64,000 nt of DNA from Aquimarina sp. RZ0 (GTDB taxonomy: Bacteria > Bacteroidota > Bacteroidia > Flavobacteriales > Flavobacteriaceae). The stretch lies in NCBI RefSeq assembly GCF_008370685.1, contig NZ_VTZU01000040.1:1-64000 (forward strand), read 5' to 3'. The notes below the pieces were generated by a model, which made no database searches, was not told the origin of the DNA, and saw only the letters and a list, made by a program, of their open reading frames with translations. Positions within the stretch are counted from its first letter, which is position 1; each line of letters begins with the position of its first letter. The position numbers were made by a program, and so were the translations under genes. Shown piece by piece: positions 53,119-62,787 of this stretch.

Positions 53119-54543
53119 ATGAAAACAAGAAAAGAAACAGATCTTTTAGGAGAGCTAGAAATAAACGGAGATTTGTATTATGGAGTTCATACACAAAGAG
53201 CTCTTAATAATTTTCAAATTTCGCATTCAATAATCGGAGATTATCCGTTTTTTATAAAAGGATTAGTAGTTACTAAAAAGGCGTGTGCATGTGCGAACAA
53301 AGAAATCGGAACAATTCCGGCAGATAAAGCAGATATGATCATTCAGGCTTGTGATGAAATTCTTGGAAATCTAGATAAGTACGCAGCATATTTTCCTTCA
53401 GATGTATTTCAAGGAGGAGCAGGTACTTCTGTAAATATGAATACTAACGAAGTGATTGCAAATGTAGCTTTAGAACTAAACGGACACGAAAAAGGAAGTT
53501 ATGATATTTTACATCCTAATGATCACGTAAATAAATCACAGTCTACGAATGATGCCTATCCAACTGGCTTTAGGGTAGCTGTTTATTATTATATGAATCA
53601 TTTGTTGGAAAAAATCAATGTACTGACCACTAGTTTTGATAAAAAGGCTGCCGAATTTAAAAATGTCCTTAAAATGGGTAGAACCCAATTACAAGATGCT
53701 GTACCCATGTCCTTGGGTGATGAATTTGGAGCTTGGTCTGCAAATTTAAAAGAAGAAACTAAAAATTTAAAAAATAGTCGTGACCTTATCTTAGAAGTTA
53801 ATCTCGGTGCCACAGCAATCGGAACAAGAGTAAATGCACCTGATGGATTCACAGAACTGTCCATAGGGTATTTACAACAATTCACAAAGGCTAGTTTTGT
53901 GCCTGCCGCAAATTTGATAGAAGCGACTTCAGACTGTGGTGCGTATGTGATGATTTCAGGAGCTTTGAAAAGAACAGCGGTGAAGTTATCTAAAATTTGT
54001 AATGATTTAAGATTACTTTCTTCTGGACCCAGATGTGGATTCAATGAAATTAACCTTCCGGAAATGCAAGCAGGTTCTTCCATTATGCCAGCGAAGGTAA
54101 ATCCGGTAATTCCTGAAGTAGCGAATCAGGTGTGTTTTAAGATTATTGGAAATGATGTGACCATTTCATTTGCAGCCGAGGCAGGACAATTACAGCTAAA
54201 CGTAATGGAACCTGTAATTGCACAATGTATGTTTGAATCTGTAGAGCTACTCTCCAATGCATGTGTCACACTAGCCAAAAAATGTATTAATGGTATCACT
54301 GCCAATGAAGAGCATACCAAACAAATGGTGTTTAATTCGGTTGGAATTATCACCTTCTTAAACCCATACATTGGTCATCATATGGGAGATGTTCTGGGTA
54401 AAGAAGCTGTGGCAACAGGAAAATCAATTCGTGAATTGGTTCTCGAGAAAGAATTACTTTCCGAAGAAGAATTAGATAAAATTCTCAGTGTAGATAATTT
54501 GATGCATCCAAAATATACAGCTGCATTACATAAAAATAATTGA
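53119..54543 (+). CDS. aspA: Aspartate ammonia-lyase
   Basis: 474 aa. Fumarase/aspartase superfamily: HTQRALNNFQISHS, TSVNMNTNEVIAN, HPNDHVNKSQSTNDAYPTG, GRTQLQDAVPM, and signature GSSIMPAKVNPVIPEV. The RGxxTQR-type start and overall length fit aspartase rather than fumarase. Converts aspartate to fumarate and ammonia in the cytoplasm. Lies between the Dcu transporter (29 bases) and the asparaginase (stop at 54543, next start 54582). Confidence 0.93.
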   Translation: MKTRKETDLLGELEINGDLYYGVHTQRALNNFQISHSIIGDYPFFIKGLVVTKKACACANKEIGTIPADKADMIIQACDEILGNLDKYAAYFPSDVFQGGAGTSVNMNTNEVIANVALELNGHEKGSYDILHPNDHVNKSQSTNDAYPTGFRVAVYYYMNHLLEKINVLTTSFDKKAAEFKNVLKMGRTQLQDAVPMSLGDEFGAWSANLKEETKNLKNSRDLILEVNLGATAIGTRVNAPDGFTELSIGYLQQFTKASFVPAANLIEATSDCGAYVMISGALKRTAVKLSKICNDLRLLSSGPRCGFNEINLPEMQAGSSIMPAKVNPVIPEVANQVCFKIIGNDVTISFAAEAGQLQLNVMEPVIAQCMFESVELLSNACVTLAKKCINGITANEEHTKQMVFNSVGIITFLNPYIGHHMGDVLGKEAVATGKSIRELVLEKELLSEEELDKILSVDNLMHPKYTAALHKNN

Positions 54544-54581
54544 TTTTTCCAAAAGCAATAGAGAATACAAACTCTTTTATT

Positions 54582-55652
54582 ATGAAATTATTTAATATAA
54601 AAATAAAGGCATTCCTAATAGTAGTTGTAATAACTGCTATTGGTTTTGCTCAAGACATTGACCTCCCAAATGTTAAAATTCTAGCAACGGGAGGTACTAT
54701 TGCAGGATCAGCCGCATCTGCCACTTCTGGGAGTTATGAAGCAGGTCAAATAGGGATTCAGACCATGATTAATGCAGTTCCTGGTATAAAAAAACTAGCG
54801 GATGTTTCAGGAGAACAAGTTGCCAATGTAGGCTCACAAGATATGACGGTAGAAATCTGGTTGAAATTGGCAAATCGGATTAATGAACTATTAGCTTCTG
54901 ATGATGTCGATGGCATCGTAGTAACTCATGGCACCGATACACAAGAAGAAACAGCATATTTTCTAAGTTTGGTTGTCAAAAGTGACAAGCCTGTGGTTAC
55001 TACAGGTTCTATGCGTTCCTCAACTTCTATAAGTGCTGAAGGTCCTTTGAATCTATACAATGCGGTGGCTATTGCTTCGAACCCGGAAGCCAAAGGAAAA
55101 GGTGTGATGGTATCACTTAATGATCAAATACATGCAGCCCGCGACGTGAGTAAAATGAATACAACCAATGTCAATAGTTTTCAATCCCCTATTAAAGGGA
55201 TGTTGGGTGGTGTGTTTTATGGCAGATTGGGCTTTTTCCGCGAACCAAACACAAAATTCGGAAACACCAGTAAGTTTTCAATAACGGGGGTCAAAAAATT
55301 ACCCCGAGTTGATATTATTTATGCCTATGCAGATATGGCTCCGGATTTAATCGATATGCACGTAAAAGCTGGTGCCAAAGGAATTGTAATTGCTGGTGTT
55401 GGGAATGGTAATATGACGGATGCCATCCTGAATGCAGCAAAGAAAGCCTACGAAGATCATGGTGTTATTGTTGTTAGAAGTACACGTGCTGCCACTGGGT
55501 GGGTTTTGCGAGACAACGAGTTTAAAGATAAAGATTATCACACTGTTGCCTCTGGAGATTTAAATCCGGCTAAAGCAAGAATTTTATTAATGCTTGCGCT
55601 TTCTATGGGTGAAAAATTAAATGACATGCAAGAACTTTTTTATACGTACTAA
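54582..55652 (+). CDS. ansB: Periplasmic type II L-asparaginase
   Basis: 356 aa from the ATG at 54582, which starts the signal peptide MKLFNIKIKAFLIVVVITAIGFAQ; the open frame begins at 54540. Catalytic threonines in ILATGGTIAGSA and VVTHGTDTQEETAYFL, then GSMRSSTSISAEGP. Hydrolyses asparagine to aspartate and ammonia. The signal peptide makes it periplasmic, so its product would need the Dcu carrier next door. Confidence 0.93.
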   Translation: MKLFNIKIKAFLIVVVITAIGFAQDIDLPNVKILATGGTIAGSAASATSGSYEAGQIGIQTMINAVPGIKKLADVSGEQVANVGSQDMTVEIWLKLANRINELLASDDVDGIVVTHGTDTQEETAYFLSLVVKSDKPVVTTGSMRSSTSISAEGPLNLYNAVAIASNPEAKGKGVMVSLNDQIHAARDVSKMNTTNVNSFQSPIKGMLGGVFYGRLGFFREPNTKFGNTSKFSITGVKKLPRVDIIYAYADMAPDLIDMHVKAGAKGIVIAGVGNGNMTDAILNAAKKAYEDHGVIVVRSTRAATGWVLRDNEFKDKDYHTVASGDLNPAKARILLMLALSMGEKLNDMQELFYTY

Positions 55653-55669
55653 TTTAACAGAAATAGATT

Positions 55670-56338
55670 ATGGCACTTAATCCATTATTTTTTAGGAAAA
55701 CACTTGTTGCAGGAACAGGGCTGTTCTTATGTGTTTTCCTGGTAGTACATCTTTCTGCAAACTGCATTCTGTTATTACCCGAAGACATTGCTAGAGGAAT
55801 GTATAATTCGTATTCGACTACTTTAAGGGAAAGTCCATTGATAAAGATTGTAGCGTATTTGTTATATCTATCTATTATTCTTCATGTGGTGTATGCATTA
55901 CTGATTACTATCAGAAATAGAAAAGCGAAGCCACAAAAATATGTTATGAATCACGCTCACCAAAATAGCAGCTGGTCTTCTCGAAATATGGGGATTTTAG
56001 GAACGCTTATTTTGATCTTTATCGTTATACATTTAGTGAATTTTTGGGCGCGTATCAAATTAGGATTTGGTGATGCGGTAGCATTAGATGTAGATGGGAA
56101 TAAAGATGTATATGAAGTAACGTATAGTCTTTTTCACAACATTTATTATGTTATCTTTTATACTATTATATCCGTACCGCTGGCATTTCACTTGTATCAC
56201 GGTTTTAAAAGTGGTTTCAAAACCTTAGGCTTTTATCATAAAAAAGGATTAAAGATTATAGCAAAGGTCTCTTTGGTTTATGCTCTTATTATGGGTATTG
56301 GTTTCGGGATTATTCCATTCATTGTTTACCTCAAATAG
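55670..56338 (+). CDS. Succinate dehydrogenase/fumarate reductase cytochrome b subunit
   Basis: 222 aa with five membrane helices, the type B single-anchor form usual in Bacteroidota. Conserved His residues for two b hemes are seen (VVHLSANC, IILHVVYAL, VIHLVNFW, LYHGFKSG). Anchors the flavoprotein and iron-sulfur subunits and exchanges electrons with menaquinone. Followed after 9 bases by the flavoprotein gene. Confidence 0.92.
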   Translation: MALNPLFFRKTLVAGTGLFLCVFLVVHLSANCILLLPEDIARGMYNSYSTTLRESPLIKIVAYLLYLSIILHVVYALLITIRNRKAKPQKYVMNHAHQNSSWSSRNMGILGTLILIFIVIHLVNFWARIKLGFGDAVALDVDGNKDVYEVTYSLFHNIYYVIFYTIISVPLAFHLYHGFKSGFKTLGFYHKKGLKIIAKVSLVYALIMGIGFGIIPFIVYLK

Positions 56339-56347
56339 AATATACAG

Positions 56348-58258
56348 ATGAAATTAGATTCAAAAATTCCAGAAGGAAAACTAGAAGATAAGTGGCGTAA
56401 CTATCAGGTTACATCACAATTGATCAATCCAGCCAATAAAAAGAAGTTAAATGTTATTGTAGTTGGTTCAGGACTTTCGGGTGCTGGAGCAGCTGCTACA
56501 CTTGCAGAATTGGGATACGATGTACAATGCTTCTGTTACCAGGATTCTGCCAGAAGGGCACACTCTGTAGCAGCACAGGGAGGAATCAATGCGGCTAAGA
56601 ATTATCAGCATGATGGAGATAGTGTTTGGAGAATGTTTTATGATACCTTGAAAGGTGGAGATTTTAGATCTCGCGAAGCGAATACCTATAGATTAGCCGA
56701 ACTTTCTGCTCCGCTTATTGATCATTACGTACAACAAGGAGTTCCCTTTGCCAGAGAATACGGAGGCGTATTAGTCAATCGTAGTTTTGGGGGAGTACAG
56801 GTACAGCGTACTTTTTATGCCAGAGGGCAAACAGGGCAGCAATTATTAATGGCTGCATATTCTCAGTTGTATAAAATGGTACGTGCTAAGAAAGTAAAGA
56901 TGTTCCCACGTAGTGAAATGCTGGATTTGGTAGTTATTGACGGAAAAGCAAAAGGAATCATCGTTCGTGATTTGGTAACAGGTGAACTTAAACGCTACGC
57001 TGCAGATGCTGTAGTACTGGCAACTGGTGGGTATTCTCGTGTTTTCAGATTATCTACATTGGCTATTGGATGTAATGGTAGTGCCTTATGGAAAGCTCAT
57101 AAAAAAGGAGCCTTATTTGCAGCTCCCAGTTTTACACAAATTCACCCAACAGCATTGCCACAATCTAGCGAAGCGCAATCTAAACTTACCTTGATGTCAG
57201 AATCTTTACGTAATGATGGAAGAATATGGGTACCTAAACAACAACAGGATGCAAGAAAAGCAAACGATATACCGGAGGATGAACGAGATTATTATTTAGA
57301 ACGAAGATATCCAAGCTTTGGAAATTTAGCACCTCGTGATATAGCCTCGAGAGCCGCAAAAGAGCGAATAAATGCAGGATATGGCGTGGGGAGATTAAAG
57401 AATGCCGTTTACCTTGATTTTAGACATGCCATCGAAAAATTCGGAATCCAGACGATTAAAGATCGCTATGGAAACCTCTTTACGATGTATAAAAAAATCA
57501 CAGGGATTGATGCCTATAGAGAACCTATGCAAATATCACCTGCGGCGCACTTCTCTATGGGAGGATTGTGGGTAGATTATGAATTAATGACTACGATACC
57601 CGGATTGTATGCGATAGGCGAATGTAATTTCTCTGATCATGGAGCTAATAGACTGGGAGCAAACTCATTACTTCAAGCAAGTATTGATGGCTATTTTGTG
57701 CTTCCGAATACGATAAATAATTACTTGGCAAGTGCTTTAAAAGAAGATCATCCAACTACAGATCATCCTGAATTTGAAAAAGCCGAGAAAGCGGTAAAAG
57801 CTGATATAGATAGAATTTTGAATATCAATGGTACGAAAACCGTAGATCATTTCCATAGAGAATTAGGAAAAGTGATGTGGCAAGAATGCGCTATGAGCCG
57901 CAATAAAAAAGGATTGGAAAATGCTATAGCACAAATAAAAACAATACGTGATGAATTCTGGAAAGATGTAAAAATTACCGGTAGTAGTAATGAACTGAAT
58001 ACAGAACTAGAAAAAGCCTTGCGATTAGCTGACTTTATTGAATTAGGAATTTTAATGTGTACAGATGCATTAGAACGTGACGAATCCTGTGGAGCACATT
58101 TTAGAGAAGAATTCCAGACAGAAGATGGTGAAGCAGTGAGAGTAGATGAAGACTATTCTTATGTATCTGCCTGGGAGTATGATGATGGAGATTTTAAGTT
58201 GCACAAGGAAGAACTAGAATTTGAATTTGTAAAACCTTCGGTGAGAAGTTATAAATGA
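56348..58258 (+). CDS. Succinate dehydrogenase/fumarate reductase flavoprotein subunit
   Basis: 636 aa. NVIVVGSGLSGAGAAATL (FAD), RAHSVAAQGGINAAKN with the FAD-linking His, HPTALPQSSE, SRAAKERI and GLYAIGECNFSDHGANRLGANSL. The catalytic subunit that interconverts succinate and fumarate. Direction cannot be read from sequence; aspartase and Dcu next door favour fumarate reduction under low oxygen. Confidence 0.95.
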   Translation: MKLDSKIPEGKLEDKWRNYQVTSQLINPANKKKLNVIVVGSGLSGAGAAATLAELGYDVQCFCYQDSARRAHSVAAQGGINAAKNYQHDGDSVWRMFYDTLKGGDFRSREANTYRLAELSAPLIDHYVQQGVPFAREYGGVLVNRSFGGVQVQRTFYARGQTGQQLLMAAYSQLYKMVRAKKVKMFPRSEMLDLVVIDGKAKGIIVRDLVTGELKRYAADAVVLATGGYSRVFRLSTLAIGCNGSALWKAHKKGALFAAPSFTQIHPTALPQSSEAQSKLTLMSESLRNDGRIWVPKQQQDARKANDIPEDERDYYLERRYPSFGNLAPRDIASRAAKERINAGYGVGRLKNAVYLDFRHAIEKFGIQTIKDRYGNLFTMYKKITGIDAYREPMQISPAAHFSMGGLWVDYELMTTIPGLYAIGECNFSDHGANRLGANSLLQASIDGYFVLPNTINNYLASALKEDHPTTDHPEFEKAEKAVKADIDRILNINGTKTVDHFHRELGKVMWQECAMSRNKKGLENAIAQIKTIRDEFWKDVKITGSSNELNTELEKALRLADFIELGILMCTDALERDESCGAHFREEFQTEDGEAVRVDEDYSYVSAWEYDDGDFKLHKEELEFEFVKPSVRSYK

Positions 58259-58264
58259 TATATT

Positions 58265-59008
58265 ATGAAAGTAACATTCAAAATATGGAGACAGGAAGGA
58301 CCTGAGGATAAAGGAGCGATTAGAGACTATGAAGTGGATGGATTGACGGAAGATATGTCTTTTCTGGAAGCACTAGATCATTTAAATGAATTATTGGTCC
58401 TTAAAAACGAAAAAGTAATTGCTTACGAATATGATTGTCGTGAAGGGATTTGTGGGCAATGTGGTGTTTTTATCAATGGTCGTGCACACGGACCACACGA
58501 TAATATGACTACCTGTCAATTACATATGCGTAGCTTTAAAGATGGAGATACCATTGTCGTAGAACCTTGGAGAGCTGCCTCTTTTCCGGTGATTAAAGAT
58601 CTGATTGTAGATCGTTCTGCATTTGATAGAATTATAGAACAGGGAGCTTATATAACCGCAAAAACAGGAACAGCACCGGAAGCCAATGCCATTCCTATTC
58701 CCAAAGAAATATCCGATAATGCTATGGATGCTGCCGCTTGTATTGGATGTGGAGCTTGTGTTGCGACCTGTAAAAATTCTTCAGCTGCATTATTTACTGC
58801 TGCAAAAATTAATCACCTCAATAGGTTACCACAAGGAAAAGCGGAAGAACACAAACGGGTGCAAGAAATGACGTATCAAATGGAAATAGAAGGATTTGGA
58901 AGTTGCACGTTTACTGGTGCTTGCGAAGTAGAATGCCCAGAAGGGATTTCGATACTAAATATCGCAGAAATGAATGCTCGTAATGCTAAAGCTAAATTAT
59001 TAGGCTAA
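58265..59008 (+). CDS. Succinate dehydrogenase/fumarate reductase iron-sulfur subunit
   Basis: 247 aa. 2Fe-2S ligands in YDCREGICGQCGVF and the CQLH region; 4Fe-4S/3Fe-4S ligands in CIGCGACVATCKN and CTFTGACEVECPEGI. Carries electrons between FAD and heme b. Six bases after the flavoprotein gene, so tightly co-translated. Confidence 0.95.
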   Translation: MKVTFKIWRQEGPEDKGAIRDYEVDGLTEDMSFLEALDHLNELLVLKNEKVIAYEYDCREGICGQCGVFINGRAHGPHDNMTTCQLHMRSFKDGDTIVVEPWRAASFPVIKDLIVDRSAFDRIIEQGAYITAKTGTAPEANAIPIPKEISDNAMDAAACIGCGACVATCKNSSAALFTAAKINHLNRLPQGKAEEHKRVQEMTYQMEIEGFGSCTFTGACEVECPEGISILNIAEMNARNAKAKLLG

Positions 59009-59043
59009 CATAAGTTTTTTGAATGACTAAATTATTTAAGTGT

Positions 59044-60201
59044 ATGAAAAATGTCAATTTTCCATTAATAAATGTTATAGTGATTGTTATGACTCTACTC
59101 CTAACGAATGGAATATATGCACAAGCCACTAATGCTGAAGAAACAAGGACTTCAGAAAACGAAAAAAAAGATTCAAATTGGATAGATGAAATTACCTCTC
59201 GGGTTACACCTTATGGGAGTATACGAATTGGAGCCGGTTTTGCAGAAGAAGGTGAAATAGGAATCTCCAATAATGCACCACGTATAGGATTAAATTTTAA
59301 ACATGCCTTGTCCAATGACGAAGCAGAAAATTTTAATATTATTGGCGGTATTGAATTTGGTGTAAACCTTGTGTCAAGAGATGATACCGTAGAGTTTGCG
59401 GTAGATCCTGGAGCAGGGATTGCACAAGTTGGTGATGCAGTATTTACTCGATTAGGATTTGTTGGAGTTTCTTATCAAGATTTTGAATTTACATTCGGGA
59501 AACAAAATTCTGTGTATTATACAATGGGAGCTATTGAAATAGATCGCTTCTTAGCCTTTGGAGGTGCTGCTATTGGTGTATGGAACATCTCTGATGGTGG
59601 AGTTTCTGGGACAGGTCGTGCCAATCAGGTTTTTGTTCTAAAATACCAAAAGAATGGATTGAGCCTGGGAGCTCAAGCAGAAGCAAGAAATATCTCAGAG
59701 AATAGTGAAAGTATTGATACCTATGGATTTGGAGCTAATTATAAAATAGGAGGACTTGGTATAGGAGTCGGTTATAATAAAGTGAATGATGGAGTTGAAG
59801 ATCCATTACCAAATCAAGCTAAGGATGGAGATGAGGCTTTTGTAGCTTCCGTATCCTATGAAATAGATAGATTTACAGTAGCAGCTTCGTATGCTATTTT
59901 AAAACAGCATCAACGGTTAGGAGATATTTTTTATGATGCTAAAGGTGTTGAGTTCTATGCTCGTTATAAATTCTCAACGAATAAACGATGGCATGTTGCT
60001 GCAGGTTTCAATTATTTAAAACCAGATGATGACCAAAATCTAGGTGATTTTGACACCAAATTCGGAATTACCGAAGTAGGCTATAACTTTAAAAAATCCA
60101 GTCATATTTTTGCTGCTGCAAGTATAGATTACAGTGAAGATGGTATTGGTGATAGACGTAGTCAAAGTATTTTTGGTGTAGGTATTCGATTTGGGTTTTG
60201 A
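59044..60201 (+). CDS. Outer-membrane porin-like barrel
   Basis: 385 aa from the ATG at 59044 (MKNVNFPLINVIV signal); an ATG at 59023 is an alternative. After SRVTPYGSIRIGAGFAEEG the protein follows the Gram-negative porin/phosphate-porin pattern: LNFKHALSN, FTRLGFVGVSYQDFEFTFGKQNSVYY, repeated amphipathic strands. It ends in the canonical Phe (GVGIRFGF). It would let small acids and amino acids reach the periplasm. In the cluster it is the natural entry port for asparagine/aspartate (inference). Confidence 0.8.
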   Translation: MKNVNFPLINVIVIVMTLLLTNGIYAQATNAEETRTSENEKKDSNWIDEITSRVTPYGSIRIGAGFAEEGEIGISNNAPRIGLNFKHALSNDEAENFNIIGGIEFGVNLVSRDDTVEFAVDPGAGIAQVGDAVFTRLGFVGVSYQDFEFTFGKQNSVYYTMGAIEIDRFLAFGGAAIGVWNISDGGVSGTGRANQVFVLKYQKNGLSLGAQAEARNISENSESIDTYGFGANYKIGGLGIGVGYNKVNDGVEDPLPNQAKDGDEAFVASVSYEIDRFTVAASYAILKQHQRLGDIFYDAKGVEFYARYKFSTNKRWHVAAGFNYLKPDDDQNLGDFDTKFGITEVGYNFKKSSHIFAAASIDYSEDGIGDRRSQSIFGVGIRFGF

Positions 60202-60262
60202 ATAAGAAAAAACGGTAAACAAACTGATGATTATGGATAAAATTATAAACTCCAAATAGATT

Positions 60263-61465
60263 ATGGAAATAGGTCCTAGGGACACTATTGTTATAGCCTG
60301 TCTAGTCCTGTTTCTGGGCAAGTATATTAACAAGAAAATATCCTTTTTTAGAGCATATAACATTCCTGAACCTGTGACGGGCGGAGTGATTTTCTCTATA
60401 TTTTTCGGTATTCTTTATACTATTACGGGTATAGAGGTAAACTTTGCTCTTGAATTAAGGGATGCACTTCTCATCATCTTTTTTATAACTATAGGGCTTT
60501 CTTCAAGATTAAAAACACTATTAAAAGGAGGTAAATCGTTAGCCCTACTTTTAGTAGTAGCGGTAGGATATCTTTTTATCCAAAACCTTAATGGTATTGG
60601 TATTGCTTATATTACTGGTATGTCAAGTGTGACAGGGATTTTAGGCGGCTCTGTTTCTTTCAGTGGCGGACATGGTACTACTATTGCCTGGGTTCCTACT
60701 TTTCAAAACGATTTCGGTATTGAAAATGCCATGGAAATGGGTATTGCTTGCGCAACTATTGGCTTAGTACTTGGAGGCTTTATAGGAGGTCCCATTGCAA
60801 AATTTCTAATAAAAAAACACAATCTAAAACCAAAAGATAGCAAACCCGTTACGGTAGGAGTGCGCCATGGTAAAGGGGATACTGTAGAAATGAATTATAA
60901 TAACGTTTTGCAAATGATTTATTTCATTTTCTCAACAGCAGGGTTGGGTATAGGAATTAATGAATTGCTCGTATGGATAGGGCTCTCACTCCCGTCTTTT
61001 GTCACAGCATTGTTTGCAGGCATTATCATTACCAACCTAATTCCGGTATTTTCTAAAAATTTTCATTGGGAACCTGAAAAATCAAAACCTCTGGCCATGG
61101 CCTCGGATTTATCATTGGGGCTTTTTTTAGCCATGTCATTAATGAGTCTTCAATTGTGGACACTGACTGATTTGGCTGGACCACTATTCCTAATTGTAAT
61201 TGTACAGGTGTTAGTGATTTCTGTTTTCGTAATTGTAGTTGTTTTTAGAATTATGGGTAAAGATTATGATGCTGCCGTGATGAGTGCAGGATATGCTGGA
61301 TTAGCTTTGGGCGCAACACCTACGGCAATTGCCAATATGACTGCAGTAACTAAAAAGTTTGGGGGATCGCCTAAGGCATTCATTGTTGTTCCTCTGGTTG
61401 GTGCTTTTTTTATTGATCTGTCTAATGCTTTAATTATTAAGCTTTTATTAAGTGTTTTTGGGTAG
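60263..61465 (+). CDS. gltS: Sodium/glutamate symporter
   Basis: 400 aa, GltS family. Two inverted halves with PEPVTGGVIFSIF, TIGLSSRLKTLLKGG, GGSVSFSGGHGTTIAW (first re-entrant loop) and YAGLALGATPTAIANMTAVT (second). Imports glutamate with sodium. Adds amino-acid uptake to the aspartate/asparagine cluster; aspartate transport is possible but not shown. Confidence 0.9.
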   Translation: MEIGPRDTIVIACLVLFLGKYINKKISFFRAYNIPEPVTGGVIFSIFFGILYTITGIEVNFALELRDALLIIFFITIGLSSRLKTLLKGGKSLALLLVVAVGYLFIQNLNGIGIAYITGMSSVTGILGGSVSFSGGHGTTIAWVPTFQNDFGIENAMEMGIACATIGLVLGGFIGGPIAKFLIKKHNLKPKDSKPVTVGVRHGKGDTVEMNYNNVLQMIYFIFSTAGLGIGINELLVWIGLSLPSFVTALFAGIIITNLIPVFSKNFHWEPEKSKPLAMASDLSLGLFLAMSLMSLQLWTLTDLAGPLFLIVIVQVLVISVFVIVVVFRIMGKDYDAAVMSAGYAGLALGATPTAIANMTAVTKKFGGSPKAFIVVPLVGAFFIDLSNALIIKLLLSVFG

Positions 61466-61494
61466 TTATTACTTTATTTATGATGATATCAGTT

Positions 61495-62649
61495 ATGAAA
61501 AAACTTTATTTAATACTTGCTTTACTAACATGTTTTTTTAGCTATTCACAATCTTCTTCGGATAACCTTGAAAATAATCCCCAAAATAGGTTCAGATTCA
61601 TAGAGGTAAAATCTCACTTTGGCGCTTTTCTGAAATCAGATAATGCTTTAGGGAATAGCGGTATTTTAGACAATGGTTATGGCGGAGTAACCGTGAAATT
61701 AGGGTGGCAACCTACCGATCCAAATGGATGGGCAAGCAGATATGGATATCCTTCCTACGGTATTGGGGCGTATGCAGGGTTTTTAAGCGATGCTAATGTT
61801 TTTGGAAATCCAAATGCTATCTATGGTTTTATGAATTTTTCAATATCAGGATCTCATAAGAGGAATGTTTTTAGTATTGAGCCTTCTATAGGGATTACGT
61901 ATAATTTGAATCCTTTTGATCAAGATACTAATGAATTGAACACTTCGATAGGAGCCAGAGCAGCGGTATATTTTAATATTGATCTTGGATTTACCTATAA
62001 ATTTACAAGAGAATTAGATCTTTTATATGGATTTGATTTTAGTCATTTCAGCAATGGTTCAACGTTTAAACCTAATAATGGTCTTAACCTGTATGGTATC
62101 AATTTAGGGATGCGTTATCATTATAATGCAGCGCAGTTTAGAAAAGATAATGATCCATACACAAATAATGTACTCCCAGCCAGATTTAAACGCCCTACAC
62201 GTTCTGCTAGAGATAGAACAAGTGGAAATTCTATAAGCGCATATGTAGCAGGAGGAGTGGGACAAACCGATAGAGAAATTGGAACCAATACAGTATTCGG
62301 AACTTTTTCTGGAGTGCTTGATTATGAACATCAATTCAATGAAGTACATGCCTTAACCGGCGGTGTTGATTTCTTTTACGATAATCGTTTTCGCGATGTT
62401 GAAGCCTCTGAAAGAACATTAACCGGTATACATGCAGGTTATGATTTTTCATTCTGGCAATTAGCGATTAAATTTCAGATCGGTACGTATGTGTCTGATG
62501 ATAAAGGAAAAGGAGCATTTTTTATGAGACCAGCCTTACGATATAACATTTCTAAAACCTTCTTTGCACAAATTGGCCTTAAAACATTAGATGGAGGTTC
62601 TGCAGATTATATAGAATATGGTTTTGGTTTTAAGCCTTTTAAATGGTAA
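61495..62649 (+). CDS. PagL-like acyloxyacyl hydrolase, outer-membrane barrel
   Basis: 384 aa from the ATG at 61495 (signal MKKLYLILALLTCFFSYSQ); two ATGs at 61480 and 61483 are less likely. The key region FSHFSNGSTFKPNNGLNLYGINLGM matches the lipid A 3-O-deacylase/PagL family His-Ser motif (HxSN). The rest is barrel strands. Members remove a fatty acid from lipid A. Twice the length of PagL, as in many Bacteroidota relatives. A role in this cluster is not obvious. Confidence 0.78.
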   Translation: MKKLYLILALLTCFFSYSQSSSDNLENNPQNRFRFIEVKSHFGAFLKSDNALGNSGILDNGYGGVTVKLGWQPTDPNGWASRYGYPSYGIGAYAGFLSDANVFGNPNAIYGFMNFSISGSHKRNVFSIEPSIGITYNLNPFDQDTNELNTSIGARAAVYFNIDLGFTYKFTRELDLLYGFDFSHFSNGSTFKPNNGLNLYGINLGMRYHYNAAQFRKDNDPYTNNVLPARFKRPTRSARDRTSGNSISAYVAGGVGQTDREIGTNTVFGTFSGVLDYEHQFNEVHALTGGVDFFYDNRFRDVEASERTLTGIHAGYDFSFWQLAIKFQIGTYVSDDKGKGAFFMRPALRYNISKTFFAQIGLKTLDGGSADYIEYGFGFKPFKW

Positions 62650-62665
62650 TTAGTAAGTAATACGG

Positions 62666-62740
62666 ATAAAAACTTTATTTTACACAAGCTTTGTATTGTT
62701 AATAGTAGCATTCTGCAAACCAAAATTGAGTTTTGCATAG
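62666..62740 (+). pseudogene. Decayed 5' fragment of the lipoprotein gene at 63448
   Basis: 25 codons, ATA AAA ACT ... TAG, reading KTLFYTSFVLLIVAFCKPKLSFA. They line up residue by residue with KILLYAAFVFLIVTSCAPKLSSTW of the 63448 gene. The start is ATA rather than ATG and a stop follows, so it is not expressed. It lies in the 138-base gap before the TRIC gene. Confidence 0.7.
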
Positions 62741-62787
62741 TCCTCCCAAGATTACCAAAATAAGATAAAATACTAAAAAAAAAAGAA

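Noticed and set aside
53598..54083. 161-aa antisense open frame inside aspartase
   Set aside because: Shadow of the conserved aspA reading frame; no family pattern, no initiation context.
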